DNA of 7,414 bases. Source: Candidatus Peregrinibacteria bacterium CG11_big_fil_rev_8_21_14_0_20_46_8 (GTDB taxonomy: Bacteria > Patescibacteriota > Gracilibacteria > UBA1369 > UM-FILTER-53-11). How positions within the stretch are numbered: the stretch's first letter is position 1; each line of letters begins with the position of its first letter. The notes under the pieces are model-generated. The model did no database searches and was not told where the DNA came from. It saw only the letters and a list, made by a program, of their open reading frames with translations. Made by a program: the position numbers and the translations under genes. The stretch spans positions 7,809-15,222 of the forward strand of contig PCVQ01000046.1 in assembly GCA_002796025.1 (NCBI GenBank), given 5' to 3'. Positions 1-6,042 of this stretch are shown in pieces.

Positions 1-221
1 TTGCATTGGCACGGGCTATTTGTTACCGGCCAAAGCTGCTACTCGCCGACGAACCAACCGGCCACTTAGACAAAGAAAACGCGCAAGAGGTCATAAAAAA
101 TCTACTTAAAATTCATATGCGCGGCACAACGGTAATCCTCACCACACATAACAAGCCGCTCGTCGAACTCGCCGGTCAAAAGGTGGTGCATTTGGCGGAG
201 GGGAAGATTCAGTCCGGTTGA
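1..221 (+). CDS. ftsE: FtsE-like ABC transporter ATP-binding protein, C-terminal fragment
   Basis: This is the 3' end of an ABC ATPase; the start, Walker A and most of the signature motif lie outside the window. The 72 visible residues begin just after the signature (ALARAI). They then show Walker B and the catalytic glutamate (LLLADEP, visible residues 12-18), the D-loop (GHLD, where GNLD is usual) and the switch histidine in TTHN (His49). The THN form, followed by a short tail ending in LAEGKI, resembles FtsE more than LolD or MacB, which usually have THD. FtsE works with the membrane protein FtsX at the division septum to control cell-wall hydrolases. No ftsX follows: the next gene is on the opposite strand and overlaps this one by 13 bp (209-221). 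It could instead be another ATPase of the same MacB/LolD/FtsE group. The ABC ATPase call is firm; the FtsE assignment is moderate. Confidence 0.72.
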   Translation, partial: ALARAICYRPKLLLADEPTGHLDKENAQEVIKNLLKIHMRGTTVILTTHNKPLVELAGQKVVHLAEGKIQSG

Positions 222-1159
222 TAGGCCTGTGCTATTGGTTGCGTCTGTTGCTGATCGAAATATGAATATGCTCGTATGCCATTTGTGCTCTCAATATCGC
301 GTATTTCTACTTCAACCATCCCAGATTCACCGATACTCAAAACCTTAACCGCAAAGTGCTGGCGTGAAATATTTTGAAGATTACGGCGCCAATCACCCTC
401 AACTTCTTCCACATAATCGAATCTCCCGAATATTCTCTCTTGCCCTACACGCAAAGTGATATTTTTCTGCGAAAAATGAGGATGCACAATTTTTACCGTA
501 TCCTCATCAATTACCGAAAGATGAGCCAGCAAAATACCGCCCTCAATTGGCTGTTTGCCAGTATAAAGTTCTAAATCCGCAACAAGAGATTTCAAGTAAA
601 ATATTGTACTCTCATTACGCTCTAACCGTCTGCCATCGGCTGTAGACATAGAAGGCATTGCACACTCAGCCATAATTTCGTCTGCATCGACTTCCTCATG
701 AAAATTATCATCGCCGCCCGATATGCCGGCACGACCAGATAATGCATGAGCTGTTGCAGCGCGAATCAAGGGAGGAGTAACAGACTCAGGCGGTGCGTTA
801 TATCCAAGACGCACAATACGGCCACCAAGGTACTGTGCATTTAATTCACCTCGAACACCGAAATTCCTGCTCTCACCAATCTTTAAAGTTACATCGCCTT
901 CATCACCATATTTTACATAGATATAATCCTCAGCTGGCAGCACAACACGGACACAAACACCATTCGGCAATGGAATTGAAAGCGAATGCTCAAAATCAAG
1001 CTTATACTCTGTGCGCTTACCCTCTTCGAGCTGAACCGGAGTACTCGTCGGAGGAGATGGCTCAGCATCAACTTCCAACAATGAAGCAAATAATTCTCGA
1101 TCTCCAACCATAGCACCTACTATACAACAAATAAACACTTTGCAAAAAACTTTCTCCAC
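209..1159 (-). CDS. FHA-domain protein with possible N-terminal signal peptide
   Basis: The 316-residue product has a C-terminal forkhead-associated domain at about residues 215-300. Visible hallmarks are GRF (245-247), SRQH (265-268), Asp288 and STNG (291-294), which in this family form the phosphothreonine-binding surface. It therefore probably binds phosphorylated partners. The chosen start is a GTG at 1159 (codon reads GTG GAG AAA); the frame is open upstream to a TAA at 1202-1204 but has no better start there. This start gives a short hydrophobic stretch (residues 8-19) that could be a weak signal peptide or anchor. An ATG at 1111 (Met17) would remove it. Residues 31-45 are Pro/Ser/Thr-rich, and 141-180 is a polar, Asp/Glu-containing linker. 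Residues 77-101 resemble the start of the FHA domain (219-245), so the N-terminal half may hold a second, degenerate FHA-like fold. No kinase is present in the window, and the specific function is unknown. Confidence 0.8.
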   Translation of the reverse strand: MEKVFCKVFICCIVGAMVGDRELFASLLEVDAEPSPPTSTPVQLEEGKRTEYKLDFEHSLSIPLPNGVCVRVVLPAEDYIYVKYGDEGDVTLKIGESRNFGVRGELNAQYLGGRIVRLGYNAPPESVTPPLIRAATAHALSGRAGISGGDDNFHEEVDADEIMAECAMPSMSTADGRRLERNESTIFYLKSLVADLELYTGKQPIEGGILLAHLSVIDEDTVKIVHPHFSQKNITLRVGQERIFGRFDYVEEVEGDWRRNLQNISRQHFAVKVLSIGESGMVEVEIRDIESTNGIRAYSYFDQQQTQPIAQAYQPD

Positions 1160-1203
1160 AAGTTGCAGGACAGTTGCAGGCCGGCCGGTTTTAGGATACC
1201 TTT
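1160..1203. promoter_or_regulatory. Short divergent intergenic region between the FHA gene and purL
   Basis: Only 44 bp separate the two divergent start codons, so promoters for both genes must lie here or inside the coding regions. The stretch holds a direct repeat, AGTTGCAGG at 1161-1169 and again at 1172-1180 (11-bp period, about one helical turn). It also holds the perfect palindrome GGCCGGCC (1179-1186). The spacing could suit a regulator binding the same DNA face twice. No convincing -10/-35 pair is visible on either strand. Confidence 0.3.
1193..1196 (+). promoter_or_regulatory. Ribosome binding site of purL
   Basis: AGGA lies seven bases before the ATG at 1204, which is standard Shine-Dalgarno spacing and supports that start. 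The other genes here (the purQ-purS fusion, higB, higA and the 73-residue gene) have no comparable site, so this is the clearest ribosome binding site in the window. Confidence 0.55.
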
Positions 1204-3612
1204 ATGGCCGTGTCATACCAGGAAAAAACACTGGAGCTCAACAAGCTTCCCGACAAGAAAATTTCGGAGGTGCTGAGACAGCACGACATAGGCCTTACGG
1301 CCGATGAAGCAAAGAAAGTTCAGAAGATGCTCGGCCGCGACCCTACGCTTACCGAAGCGACTATTTGGTCAACGCAAGCCTCTGAGCACAGCTCATATAA
1401 ATCGAGCAAACATATCTTGAAGCGACTGCCGACCGACGGGCCGAATGTGATTATGGGGCCCGGGCAAGACGCCGGAATTGTTGAAATTGCAAAAGTCGAC
1501 GGCAAAAAGTACGGATTAGTTGTCTGTCACGAGAGCCACAATCACCCCTCGCAAATCGTACCGTATGAAGGTGCGGCAACCGGCATTGGCGGCTCGGTGC
1601 GCGACGTACTCTGTATGGGCGCGCGCGTTATCGGCCTGGCAGACTCGCTACGCTTTGGCGAAATTAAACGCAACGAGACAAAACTCATTGCGGAGGGCGT
1701 GATCGACGGCATTGCCGGCTATGGTAATCCAATTGGCGTGCCAAACGTTGGCGGCGACGTCTACTTTGATAAGAGCTTTAATGAAAACTGCCTGGTAAAT
1801 GTAGTAGCGCTGGGCTTAGTGCGCGAAGACGAAATCATCCACAGCAAGGCACCGCGGGGTGCTGCAATTAACGGCTTCGATATTATCTTGGTTGGCAAAC
1901 CAACAGATTTAAGCGGTTTTGGCGGTGCGAGCTTTGCATCGTTCCAATTAAACGAAGAAGCGCGCGAAAAAAACAAGGGCGCGGTCCAAGAGCCGAATCC
2001 ATTTTTAAAGCGGCATCTGCTGGCTGCAACTTACGACTTATTCGATATTCTGAAAAAGAAAAATCTCCTCAATAAAGTCGGATTTAAAGATTTGGGTGCG
2101 GGCGGTGTGATGTGTTCTACGGTCGAGATGGTGGCGGCACAGGGCTATGGCGCGGAGATCGATTTGAAAAAAGTACACCGGGCAATTGAAGATTTACCAC
2201 CGCAAGTAATCGCATGTTCAGAGACACAAGAGCGCTTCTGCTGGATGGTACCACCGCAACTGACCAAACTGATTCTCAAGCACTACAACGAAACCTGGGA
2301 TCTGCCAATAATTGCAAAAGGCGCACAGGCAAGTGTGATTGGAAAAGTTACCAAAGGAAATTATGTGATGACGTATGACGGTGTGCGGGTGTGCGATGCA
2401 AAGGCCGAAGATATTACCGCCGGCATTTCGATTCAGCGTCCAGCAAAGGCAAAGCGTAAGCCGCTGAAAGAGCCGAAATTTGCCGAACCGCGCAATCTCA
2501 GCAAAATCTTTTTGGATATGCTGCGCCACGAGAATATTGCAAGCCGTGCTCCGATCTTTGAAAGTTACGACAAAAATGTACAAGGAATTTCCAAGCACGA
2601 GGCCGGTACGGCCGATGCCGGTGTGCTGGTGCCCTTTGAAAACCGCGACGATGTAGATGCAGCAACACGCAAAATCGGCATTGCAATTTCGAGCGATGCG
2701 AATCCACGCTACGGCCATATAGATGCCTACTGGCAGGCGGTGAATGCGGTCTTTGAAGGCTGCCGGAATGTGGCTGCGGTTGGCGCAACTCCATGGGCCG
2801 TGACCGATTGCTTAAACTACGGAAATCCTGAAAAACCGGATCACATGTTTGAGTTTGAAGAAGGTGTTGAGGGAATTAAAGACGCATGCGAGGGCATCGG
2901 CCTGCGGGGACACGAGGGCGCTCCCCTGCCCGTTATTTCCGGGAATGTCAGCTTTTACAATGCGACCGATAAAACTAAAATCGCGCCGCAGGCGAACATC
3001 TGCACCATTGGCCGCATTGAAAATGTAGATCACATGGTGGCGAGCCATCTGCAGAATCCTAAAAACGATCTGTTCTTAATTGGTGCGCGCAAAATGGAGC
3101 TGGGCGGCAGTGTCTACTACGACATGATGGGACATTTGGGCAGCGAACTTCCGCAGCCCGATCCGGAAGACGTTGCGAATGAGATCGAGCTGGTATTACG
3201 TATGGCAGAAGAAGACCTCATGGCATCGTGCCACGATATTTCTGACGGCGGTCTGGCCGTTGCTTTGGCAGAGATGATGATCGACAGCAGCGTTGGGATA
3301 AAGGTCGATATTACGAGGATTGGAGCGCGGACCGGCGGCAAAGCCGGCGCAAAGTCCAAGCGTACTAAAGGTATGCGCAGCGATCACAAACTCTTTACCG
3401 AAACCGGCGGCTTTGTTGTTGAAATCCCGCGCGCAAAAGTTGGCGATGCAATTAAAATCGCAAAAGAAGTCGGCGTGCCGCTGATTCGTTTAGGTTCTAC
3501 CACGCAAAAACGGCGTTTAAGAATCTTTGATAACGGTTCGGAAATTATTAATTTGCGCGGCCCGGCGCTGGAGCGCGCATATCATAACGGCTTGCGCGAC
3601 AAGCTGAGATAA
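1204..3612 (+). CDS. purL: Phosphoribosylformylglycinamidine synthase subunit PurL
   Basis: PurL is the synthetase subunit of FGAM synthetase, step four of cytosolic de novo purine synthesis. It uses ATP and ammonia to convert FGAR to FGAM. The 802-residue protein is of the small PurL type, which depends on separate PurQ and PurS, but is somewhat longer than the roughly 600-740 usual. Motifs in order: LGRDPTLTE (43-51); SEHSSYKSSK (60-69) with the family's active-site His at 62; GPGQDAG (85-91); ESHNHPS (110-116); GAATGIGGSVRD (123-134); GYGNPIGVPNVGGD (172-185); SETQER (339-344); CLNYGNPEKPD (536-546); PVISGNVSFYN (576-586); HDISDGG (677-683); and LFTETGGF (730-737). Both tandem AIRS-like halves are present. 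Ser63 replaces the Cys common in SEHCSYK. Residues 707-725 form a basic Gly/Lys/Arg-rich insert. The PurQ-PurS fusion gene follows after 15 bp, so the two genes are probably one operon. The assignment is secure. Confidence 0.97.
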   Translation: MAVSYQEKTLELNKLPDKKISEVLRQHDIGLTADEAKKVQKMLGRDPTLTEATIWSTQASEHSSYKSSKHILKRLPTDGPNVIMGPGQDAGIVEIAKVDGKKYGLVVCHESHNHPSQIVPYEGAATGIGGSVRDVLCMGARVIGLADSLRFGEIKRNETKLIAEGVIDGIAGYGNPIGVPNVGGDVYFDKSFNENCLVNVVALGLVREDEIIHSKAPRGAAINGFDIILVGKPTDLSGFGGASFASFQLNEEAREKNKGAVQEPNPFLKRHLLAATYDLFDILKKKNLLNKVGFKDLGAGGVMCSTVEMVAAQGYGAEIDLKKVHRAIEDLPPQVIACSETQERFCWMVPPQLTKLILKHYNETWDLPIIAKGAQASVIGKVTKGNYVMTYDGVRVCDAKAEDITAGISIQRPAKAKRKPLKEPKFAEPRNLSKIFLDMLRHENIASRAPIFESYDKNVQGISKHEAGTADAGVLVPFENRDDVDAATRKIGIAISSDANPRYGHIDAYWQAVNAVFEGCRNVAAVGATPWAVTDCLNYGNPEKPDHMFEFEEGVEGIKDACEGIGLRGHEGAPLPVISGNVSFYNATDKTKIAPQANICTIGRIENVDHMVASHLQNPKNDLFLIGARKMELGGSVYYDMMGHLGSELPQPDPEDVANEIELVLRMAEEDLMASCHDISDGGLAVALAEMMIDSSVGIKVDITRIGARTGGKAGAKSKRTKGMRSDHKLFTETGGFVVEIPRAKVGDAIKIAKEVGVPLIRLGSTTQKRRLRIFDNGSEIINLRGPALERAYHNGLRDKLR

Positions 3613-3627
3613 TCTGCACAATATTCC

Positions 3628-4938
3628 ATGGCTAAATCACCACAAATCGCAGTCATTCAATTCCCGGGTATCAATACCGAGGTAGAAACCTGCCGCGAAA
3701 TTAATCGCGCGGGCATGAAGGCTCACTTAGTTCGCTGGAATGAGCGCGCCTCGACGCTCAAAAAATTCGACGGCTTTGTGATTGGTGGCGGCTTTTCATT
3801 TGAAGACCGCGTGCGCGCGGGCATCATCGCCTCACTCGAACCTATTATGCAGGCCGTAAAAGAGGAAGCTGCAAGAGGTAAGGCGGTTCTCGGCCTCTGC
3901 AATGGCGCGCAAATTGTGGTTGAGAGCGGACTGATTCCCGGCATTACCGGAGAGAAACTCGCAATGGCACTGGCCCGCAACAAGCGCGTGCAAGACGGCA
4001 AAGTTCTTGGTACCGGTTACTATAATGCGTGGGTAAAGATGAAGTGCGTGAGCAAGCGCGCGCTATTTACGCAGCACTTTGAAGAGGACGAGATTATCGA
4101 TGCGCCGATTGCCCATGCCGAAGGCCGCTTCACCAGCGAGCTCAAAGAGATGCTTGAAGATCTGCACAAGAACGGCCAAATGGTCTTCCGTTACTGCGGT
4201 GAAAACGGCGCTATGAGCTTTGCATATCCAACAAATCCAAACGGTGCAGTTTATAATTTGGCGGCGGTCTGCAATCCGGCGGGCAATGTCATGGCGGTTA
4301 TGCCGCACTTGGAGCGCGCCCCCCGTGCGAGTGCAAAGTTATTCGAGGGCATGCGCGATGCAATTTTGGAGCGGAAGCAGGGCGATGTCAAAGGCCGCAT
4401 ACCACGCCTGAATGTTAAGCCGCTGAGTGCGGAGCTCAGCAAATTTGAGCCTGAAAAGCAGGCATTCCGCTTTACCATCGAACTGAAAATTACCGACAAC
4501 ACTGCAGAAACGGTGAATATTACCCTGCAGCGTCTTGGCTTTGAGAATGTCAGCGTAGCGCGCGCAACGCATGTCGAAGTTGTGACGAGTGGCAAAGTAG
4601 ATAGCGACAAATTGGCTAAGAAATTAATTAAGAGCGGAGTTTTAATGAATACCAATAAAGAGGTAGCAAGGATGGAAGGTGAGGAGCGGGCTGCAGCTGA
4701 CGATGTACAAAGTATCTCTCTCCTCGTCCGCGATACTGAAGATTTTCTAGGCGCAGCAAAAACGGCTACGCTGCGACAACGCTTAAAAATGAGTGACGTC
4801 ACCGAAGTACGCATCGGCACACTTTGGACAATCTCAATCAGCACCAAAAGCACAAACGTCGCCGAGCAAACGCTCAAAAAACTCCTCGACACGCATATTT
4901 TCTTCAATCCGCACAGTCAACGGGGGGTGAGGGTGTAA
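3628..4938 (+). CDS. purQ: PurQ glutaminase fused to two PurS-like domains (FGAM synthetase subunits)
   Basis: The 436-residue protein is much longer than ordinary PurQ (about 225-270). Residues 5-250 are a class I glutamine amidotransferase that supplies ammonia to PurL. They include GGGFSFEDRVRAG (53-65), the nucleophile Cys91 in GLCNGAQ, IAHAEGRF (161-168), and His227 and Glu229 in MPHLERA. After a linker (about 251-276) come two regions of PurS size. Domain 1 (about 279-350) starts with RFTIELKI and has an LQRLGFENVSVA helix-strand turn. Domain 2 (about 362-436) contains VTEVRIGTLWTISI (391-404), very like the VxxVRIGKxxELxI strand pair of PurS, and ends LLDTHIFFNPHSQRGVRV. PurS bridges PurL and PurQ. 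In the Bacillus/Thermotoga-type complex two PurS serve one PurQ and one PurL, and this fusion would fix that ratio. Domain 1 is the more diverged. The PurQ call is near certain; PurS identity is strong for domain 2 and moderate for domain 1. No Shine-Dalgarno site is seen, so translation may couple to purL. Confidence 0.93.
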   Translation: MAKSPQIAVIQFPGINTEVETCREINRAGMKAHLVRWNERASTLKKFDGFVIGGGFSFEDRVRAGIIASLEPIMQAVKEEAARGKAVLGLCNGAQIVVESGLIPGITGEKLAMALARNKRVQDGKVLGTGYYNAWVKMKCVSKRALFTQHFEEDEIIDAPIAHAEGRFTSELKEMLEDLHKNGQMVFRYCGENGAMSFAYPTNPNGAVYNLAAVCNPAGNVMAVMPHLERAPRASAKLFEGMRDAILERKQGDVKGRIPRLNVKPLSAELSKFEPEKQAFRFTIELKITDNTAETVNITLQRLGFENVSVARATHVEVVTSGKVDSDKLAKKLIKSGVLMNTNKEVARMEGEERAAADDVQSISLLVRDTEDFLGAAKTATLRQRLKMSDVTEVRIGTLWTISISTKSTNVAEQTLKKLLDTHIFFNPHSQRGVRV

Positions 4939-4944
4939 TAGAAA

Positions 4945-4981
4945 CGAATTCCGTTCATCTTTTGTTCATCTCGATGTGCTA
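4945..4981 (+). repeat. 37-bp direct repeat, left copy
   Basis: This sequence begins CGAATTCCG, ends CGATGTGCTA, and starts seven bases after the purQ-purS stop. It matches 6051-6087 at 36 of 37 positions; the one difference is T at 4950 against C at 6056. Inside it GTTCATCT occurs twice (4953-4960 and 4964-4971) with an 11-bp period. The two copies bracket the toxin-antitoxin block, which suggests that the block was inserted at, or recombined with, a sequence originally upstream of dprA. In this copy the bases at and after the right edge (TGCTATACA, 4977-4985) also look like an extended -10 element. Confidence 0.9.
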
Positions 4982-5004
4982 TACAGGTAGACATAGCGGT
5001 TTTT
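4978..5004 (+). terminator. Possible weak intrinsic terminator after the purL-purQS operon
   Basis: GCTAT (4978-4982) can pair with ATAGC (4993-4997) around a 10-base loop; two G bases and then five T (5000-5004) follow. The stem is short and the loop large, so termination would be weak. It lies 40 bp after the purQ-purS stop and ahead of the toxin-antitoxin promoter, the expected place to end the purine transcript. Confidence 0.3.
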
Positions 5005-5013
5005 AAATTAACC

Positions 5014-5043
5014 TTGCCACAATAAATACTATCGTGATACGAT
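5014..5043 (+). promoter_or_regulatory. Candidate promoter of the higBA operon
   Basis: A -35-like TTGCCA (5014-5019) is followed after 18 bases by the -10-like TACGAT (5038-5043), which carries an upstream TG (5035-5036) as in extended -10 promoters. The -10 falls inside the first operator repeat, so a bound antitoxin would block it. This fits autorepression, the usual control of HigBA loci. The predicted leader before the higB ATG is about 35 bases. Confidence 0.45.
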
Positions 5044-5085
5044 CATATCGCATCGTGATACTACTCCTTACTCACCTATCACGAT
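5031..5085. promoter_or_regulatory. HigA-type operator: three copies of an ATCGTGATA motif
   Basis: ATCGTGATAC occurs at 5031-5040 and again at 5052-5061, exactly 21 bp (two helical turns) apart. Its reverse complement TATCACGAT lies at 5077-5085 and overlaps the higB start codon. The first copy also sits in an imperfect palindrome, ATCGT-GAT-ACGAT (5031-5043). Repeats of this kind over a promoter and start codon are expected for binding by an XRE-type antitoxin dimer. The binding protein is inferred to be HigA from position only. Confidence 0.6.
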
Positions 5086-5365
5086 GATCAAACATTTTAA
5101 ATGTAGAGAAACTGAAAAAATATTTCACACAATTGGCTCTCAAAAATTTCCAGACAATATTCAGAAAAGAGCATTGATAAAACTAACCGCGCTGCATGCA
5201 TGCACTTCAATAAATGACTTACGAATACCGCCATCAAATCATCTGGAACAACTGCGAGGTAATCGTAGAGGCCAACACAGCATTAGAATCAATGAACAAT
5301 GGAGAATATGCTTTATCTGGCTTAACAATAACGCATACGAAGTAGAAATTGTCGATTATCATTAA
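5084..5365 (+). CDS. higB: HigB toxin, RelE superfamily mRNA endonuclease
   Basis: The 93-residue protein has the usual HigB length and pattern. It opens with MIKHFK. A central segment reads HLEQLRGNRRGQHSIRINEQWRICF (residues 53-77), matching the family's LHPLKGxRxGxWSVxVxxNWRIxF pattern, and the protein ends YEVEIVDYH (85-93). HigB toxins cut mRNA on the ribosome and stop growth until neutralised by HigA. Arg61, Arg62 and Arg73 are in the positions of basic residues conserved in the family. The gene overlaps its third operator repeat and lies eight bases ahead of higA, in the toxin-first order typical of higBA. No Shine-Dalgarno site precedes the ATG. The local sequence is AT-rich (17 of 60 bases G or C at 5101-5160, against 38 of 60 at 2101-2160 in purL), which suggests acquisition. 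The protein looks intact. Confidence 0.93.
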   Translation: MIKHFKCRETEKIFHTIGSQKFPDNIQKRALIKLTALHACTSINDLRIPPSNHLEQLRGNRRGQHSIRINEQWRICFIWLNNNAYEVEIVDYH

Positions 5366-5373
5366 TCAACATT

Positions 5374-5691
5374 ATGAAGATGAAAAAACTACAACCAATA
5401 CATCCCGGCGAAATACTAATGGAGGAATTTTTGAAACCTTTCCGTCTCTCTCAGTATCGTTTGGCAAAGGATATCCATGTAACACCAATTCGAATAAGTG
5501 AAATTATTCATGGCAAGCGATCAATCAGTGCAGACACTGCATTGCGGCTCAGTAAATATTTTGGAAACTCTGCGGAATTTTGGCTCAATCTTCAGGCGCA
5601 CTACGATCTGCAAATTCAGAAGAAAAAACTCAAAAATGAGCTAAAACTGCGGGTGAAAATACTTAATGTTGAGGTAAAATCGAGCAAATAA
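5374..5691 (+). CDS. higA: HigA antitoxin, XRE-family helix-turn-helix protein
   Basis: The 105-residue protein matches HigA closely: IHPGEILMEEFL (9-20), a helix-turn-helix at about 24-62 (LSQYRLAKDIHVTPIRISEI), GKRSISADTALRLS (47-60), and SAEFWLNLQAHYDL (66-79). HigA binds and masks HigB and represses the shared promoter, most likely through the ATCGTGATA repeats at 5031-5085. The start used is the ATG at 5374, eight bases after the higB stop; a second ATG two codons on (5380) is equally possible and costs only two residues. The tail after residue 80 is strongly Lys-rich and slightly longer than in many HigA proteins. No clear Shine-Dalgarno site is present, so translational coupling with higB is likely. 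Confidence 0.94.
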   Translation: MKMKKLQPIHPGEILMEEFLKPFRLSQYRLAKDIHVTPIRISEIIHGKRSISADTALRLSKYFGNSAEFWLNLQAHYDLQIQKKKLKNELKLRVKILNVEVKSSK

Positions 5692-5716
5692 AAAGACCTT
5701 CCGCTAGGTGTGGAAG
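5690..5716 (-). terminator. Intrinsic terminator reading on the minus strand
   Basis: Read on the minus strand, CTTCCAC (5716-5710) pairs with GCGGAAG (5704-5698), seven base pairs with one G-U wobble around a five-base loop. It is followed by GTCTTTTTATTTG, a fair T-tract. On the plus strand the hairpin has no T-run after it, so it would not serve higBA. It implies that something was, or still is, transcribed leftwards from about 5820. Confidence 0.5.
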
Positions 5717-5820
5717 AGAATGGATACTCAAGCCACGGGCCGAAAGCCTTTTCATGATTATAATAGCATTTGACATAGCTTTCGTGGAGTTCTATCATTG
5801 CTTCCTTAGTCAATTTTCCT
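5692..5820. other. Non-coding or decayed segment after higA
   Basis: No complete gene is visible on the plus strand. On the minus strand a frame runs from an ATG at 5798, preceded by a good AAGGA site (5807-5803), and encodes MIELHESYVKCYYNHEKAF followed by GPWLEYPFSSTPSGR. It then crosses a terminator-like hairpin and ends inside higA in low-complexity antisense sequence. The first 40 or so codons could be the remnant of a gene cut off when the block was assembled, or a short peptide gene. I do not recognise it. Confidence 0.3.
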
Positions 5821-6042
5821 ATGACAGATAAATTTCAATTAGTCTTGGAGCGTGATTTTAATCATCGTGGTACGGAACGACGGGAGCCAGAAATTGTTGA
5901 ACTAAAAGGCAAAACATTAGAAGAAGCTAAAACCGAGGCGAGGACAATAATTAGCCAAGTAGAAGCGGAAAAAGTAGCTAGGATAAGAAGTGGTGCCATT
6001 AATCCGCGCATACAGCAAGTAGTGGCAGAATTGGAGCTATAA
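5821..6042 (+). CDS. Small protein of unknown function in the toxin-antitoxin block
   Basis: This 73-residue frame starts at an ATG and ends in TAA nine bases before the right-hand direct repeat. The product is highly charged (many Glu, Arg and Lys), with no Cys, Trp or membrane segment. A short strand-like start (FQLVLERDF, 5-13) is followed by EIVELKGKTLEEAKTEA (24-40) and a long predicted helix to about residue 56. The GKTLEEA turn into a helix recalls the start of the helix in HicB-like antitoxin folds, but there is no HicA partner and no DNA-binding tail, so I assign no function. There is no Shine-Dalgarno site. Base composition (24 of 60 G or C at 5941-6000) resembles higBA rather than purL or dprA, so it probably arrived with them. 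That it is a real gene is likely but not certain. Confidence 0.55.
   Translation: MTDKFQLVLERDFNHRGTERREPEIVELKGKTLEEAKTEARTIISQVEAEKVARIRSGAINPRIQQVVAELEL

Noticed and set aside
793..1113. A 106-codon plus-strand frame opposite the FHA gene
   Set aside because: Its composition (very His/Gln-rich) and lack of motifs point to a shadow; the minus-strand FHA residues are clear. It also lacks a ribosome binding site.
1118..1126. A -10-like TACTATACA ahead of purL, inside the FHA coding region
   Set aside because: No -35 at suitable spacing could be matched, so it is not supported as a promoter.
2218..2718. A 166-codon minus-strand frame, with a second frame at 2498-2794
   Set aside because: Both are antisense to well-conserved PurL motifs and have the Cys- and His-rich look of reversed coding sequence.
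4793..4802. Perfect palindrome GTGACGTCAC
   Set aside because: It lies deep in the coding sequence of PurS-like domain 2 and encodes conserved residues there; a chance palindrome is the simpler reading.
4251..4907. A 218-codon open frame on the minus strand
   Set aside because: It is fully antisense to the PurQ-PurS gene, rich in Ser, Arg and Leu with no recognisable motif, and the plus-strand product is clearly real. It is a shadow frame.
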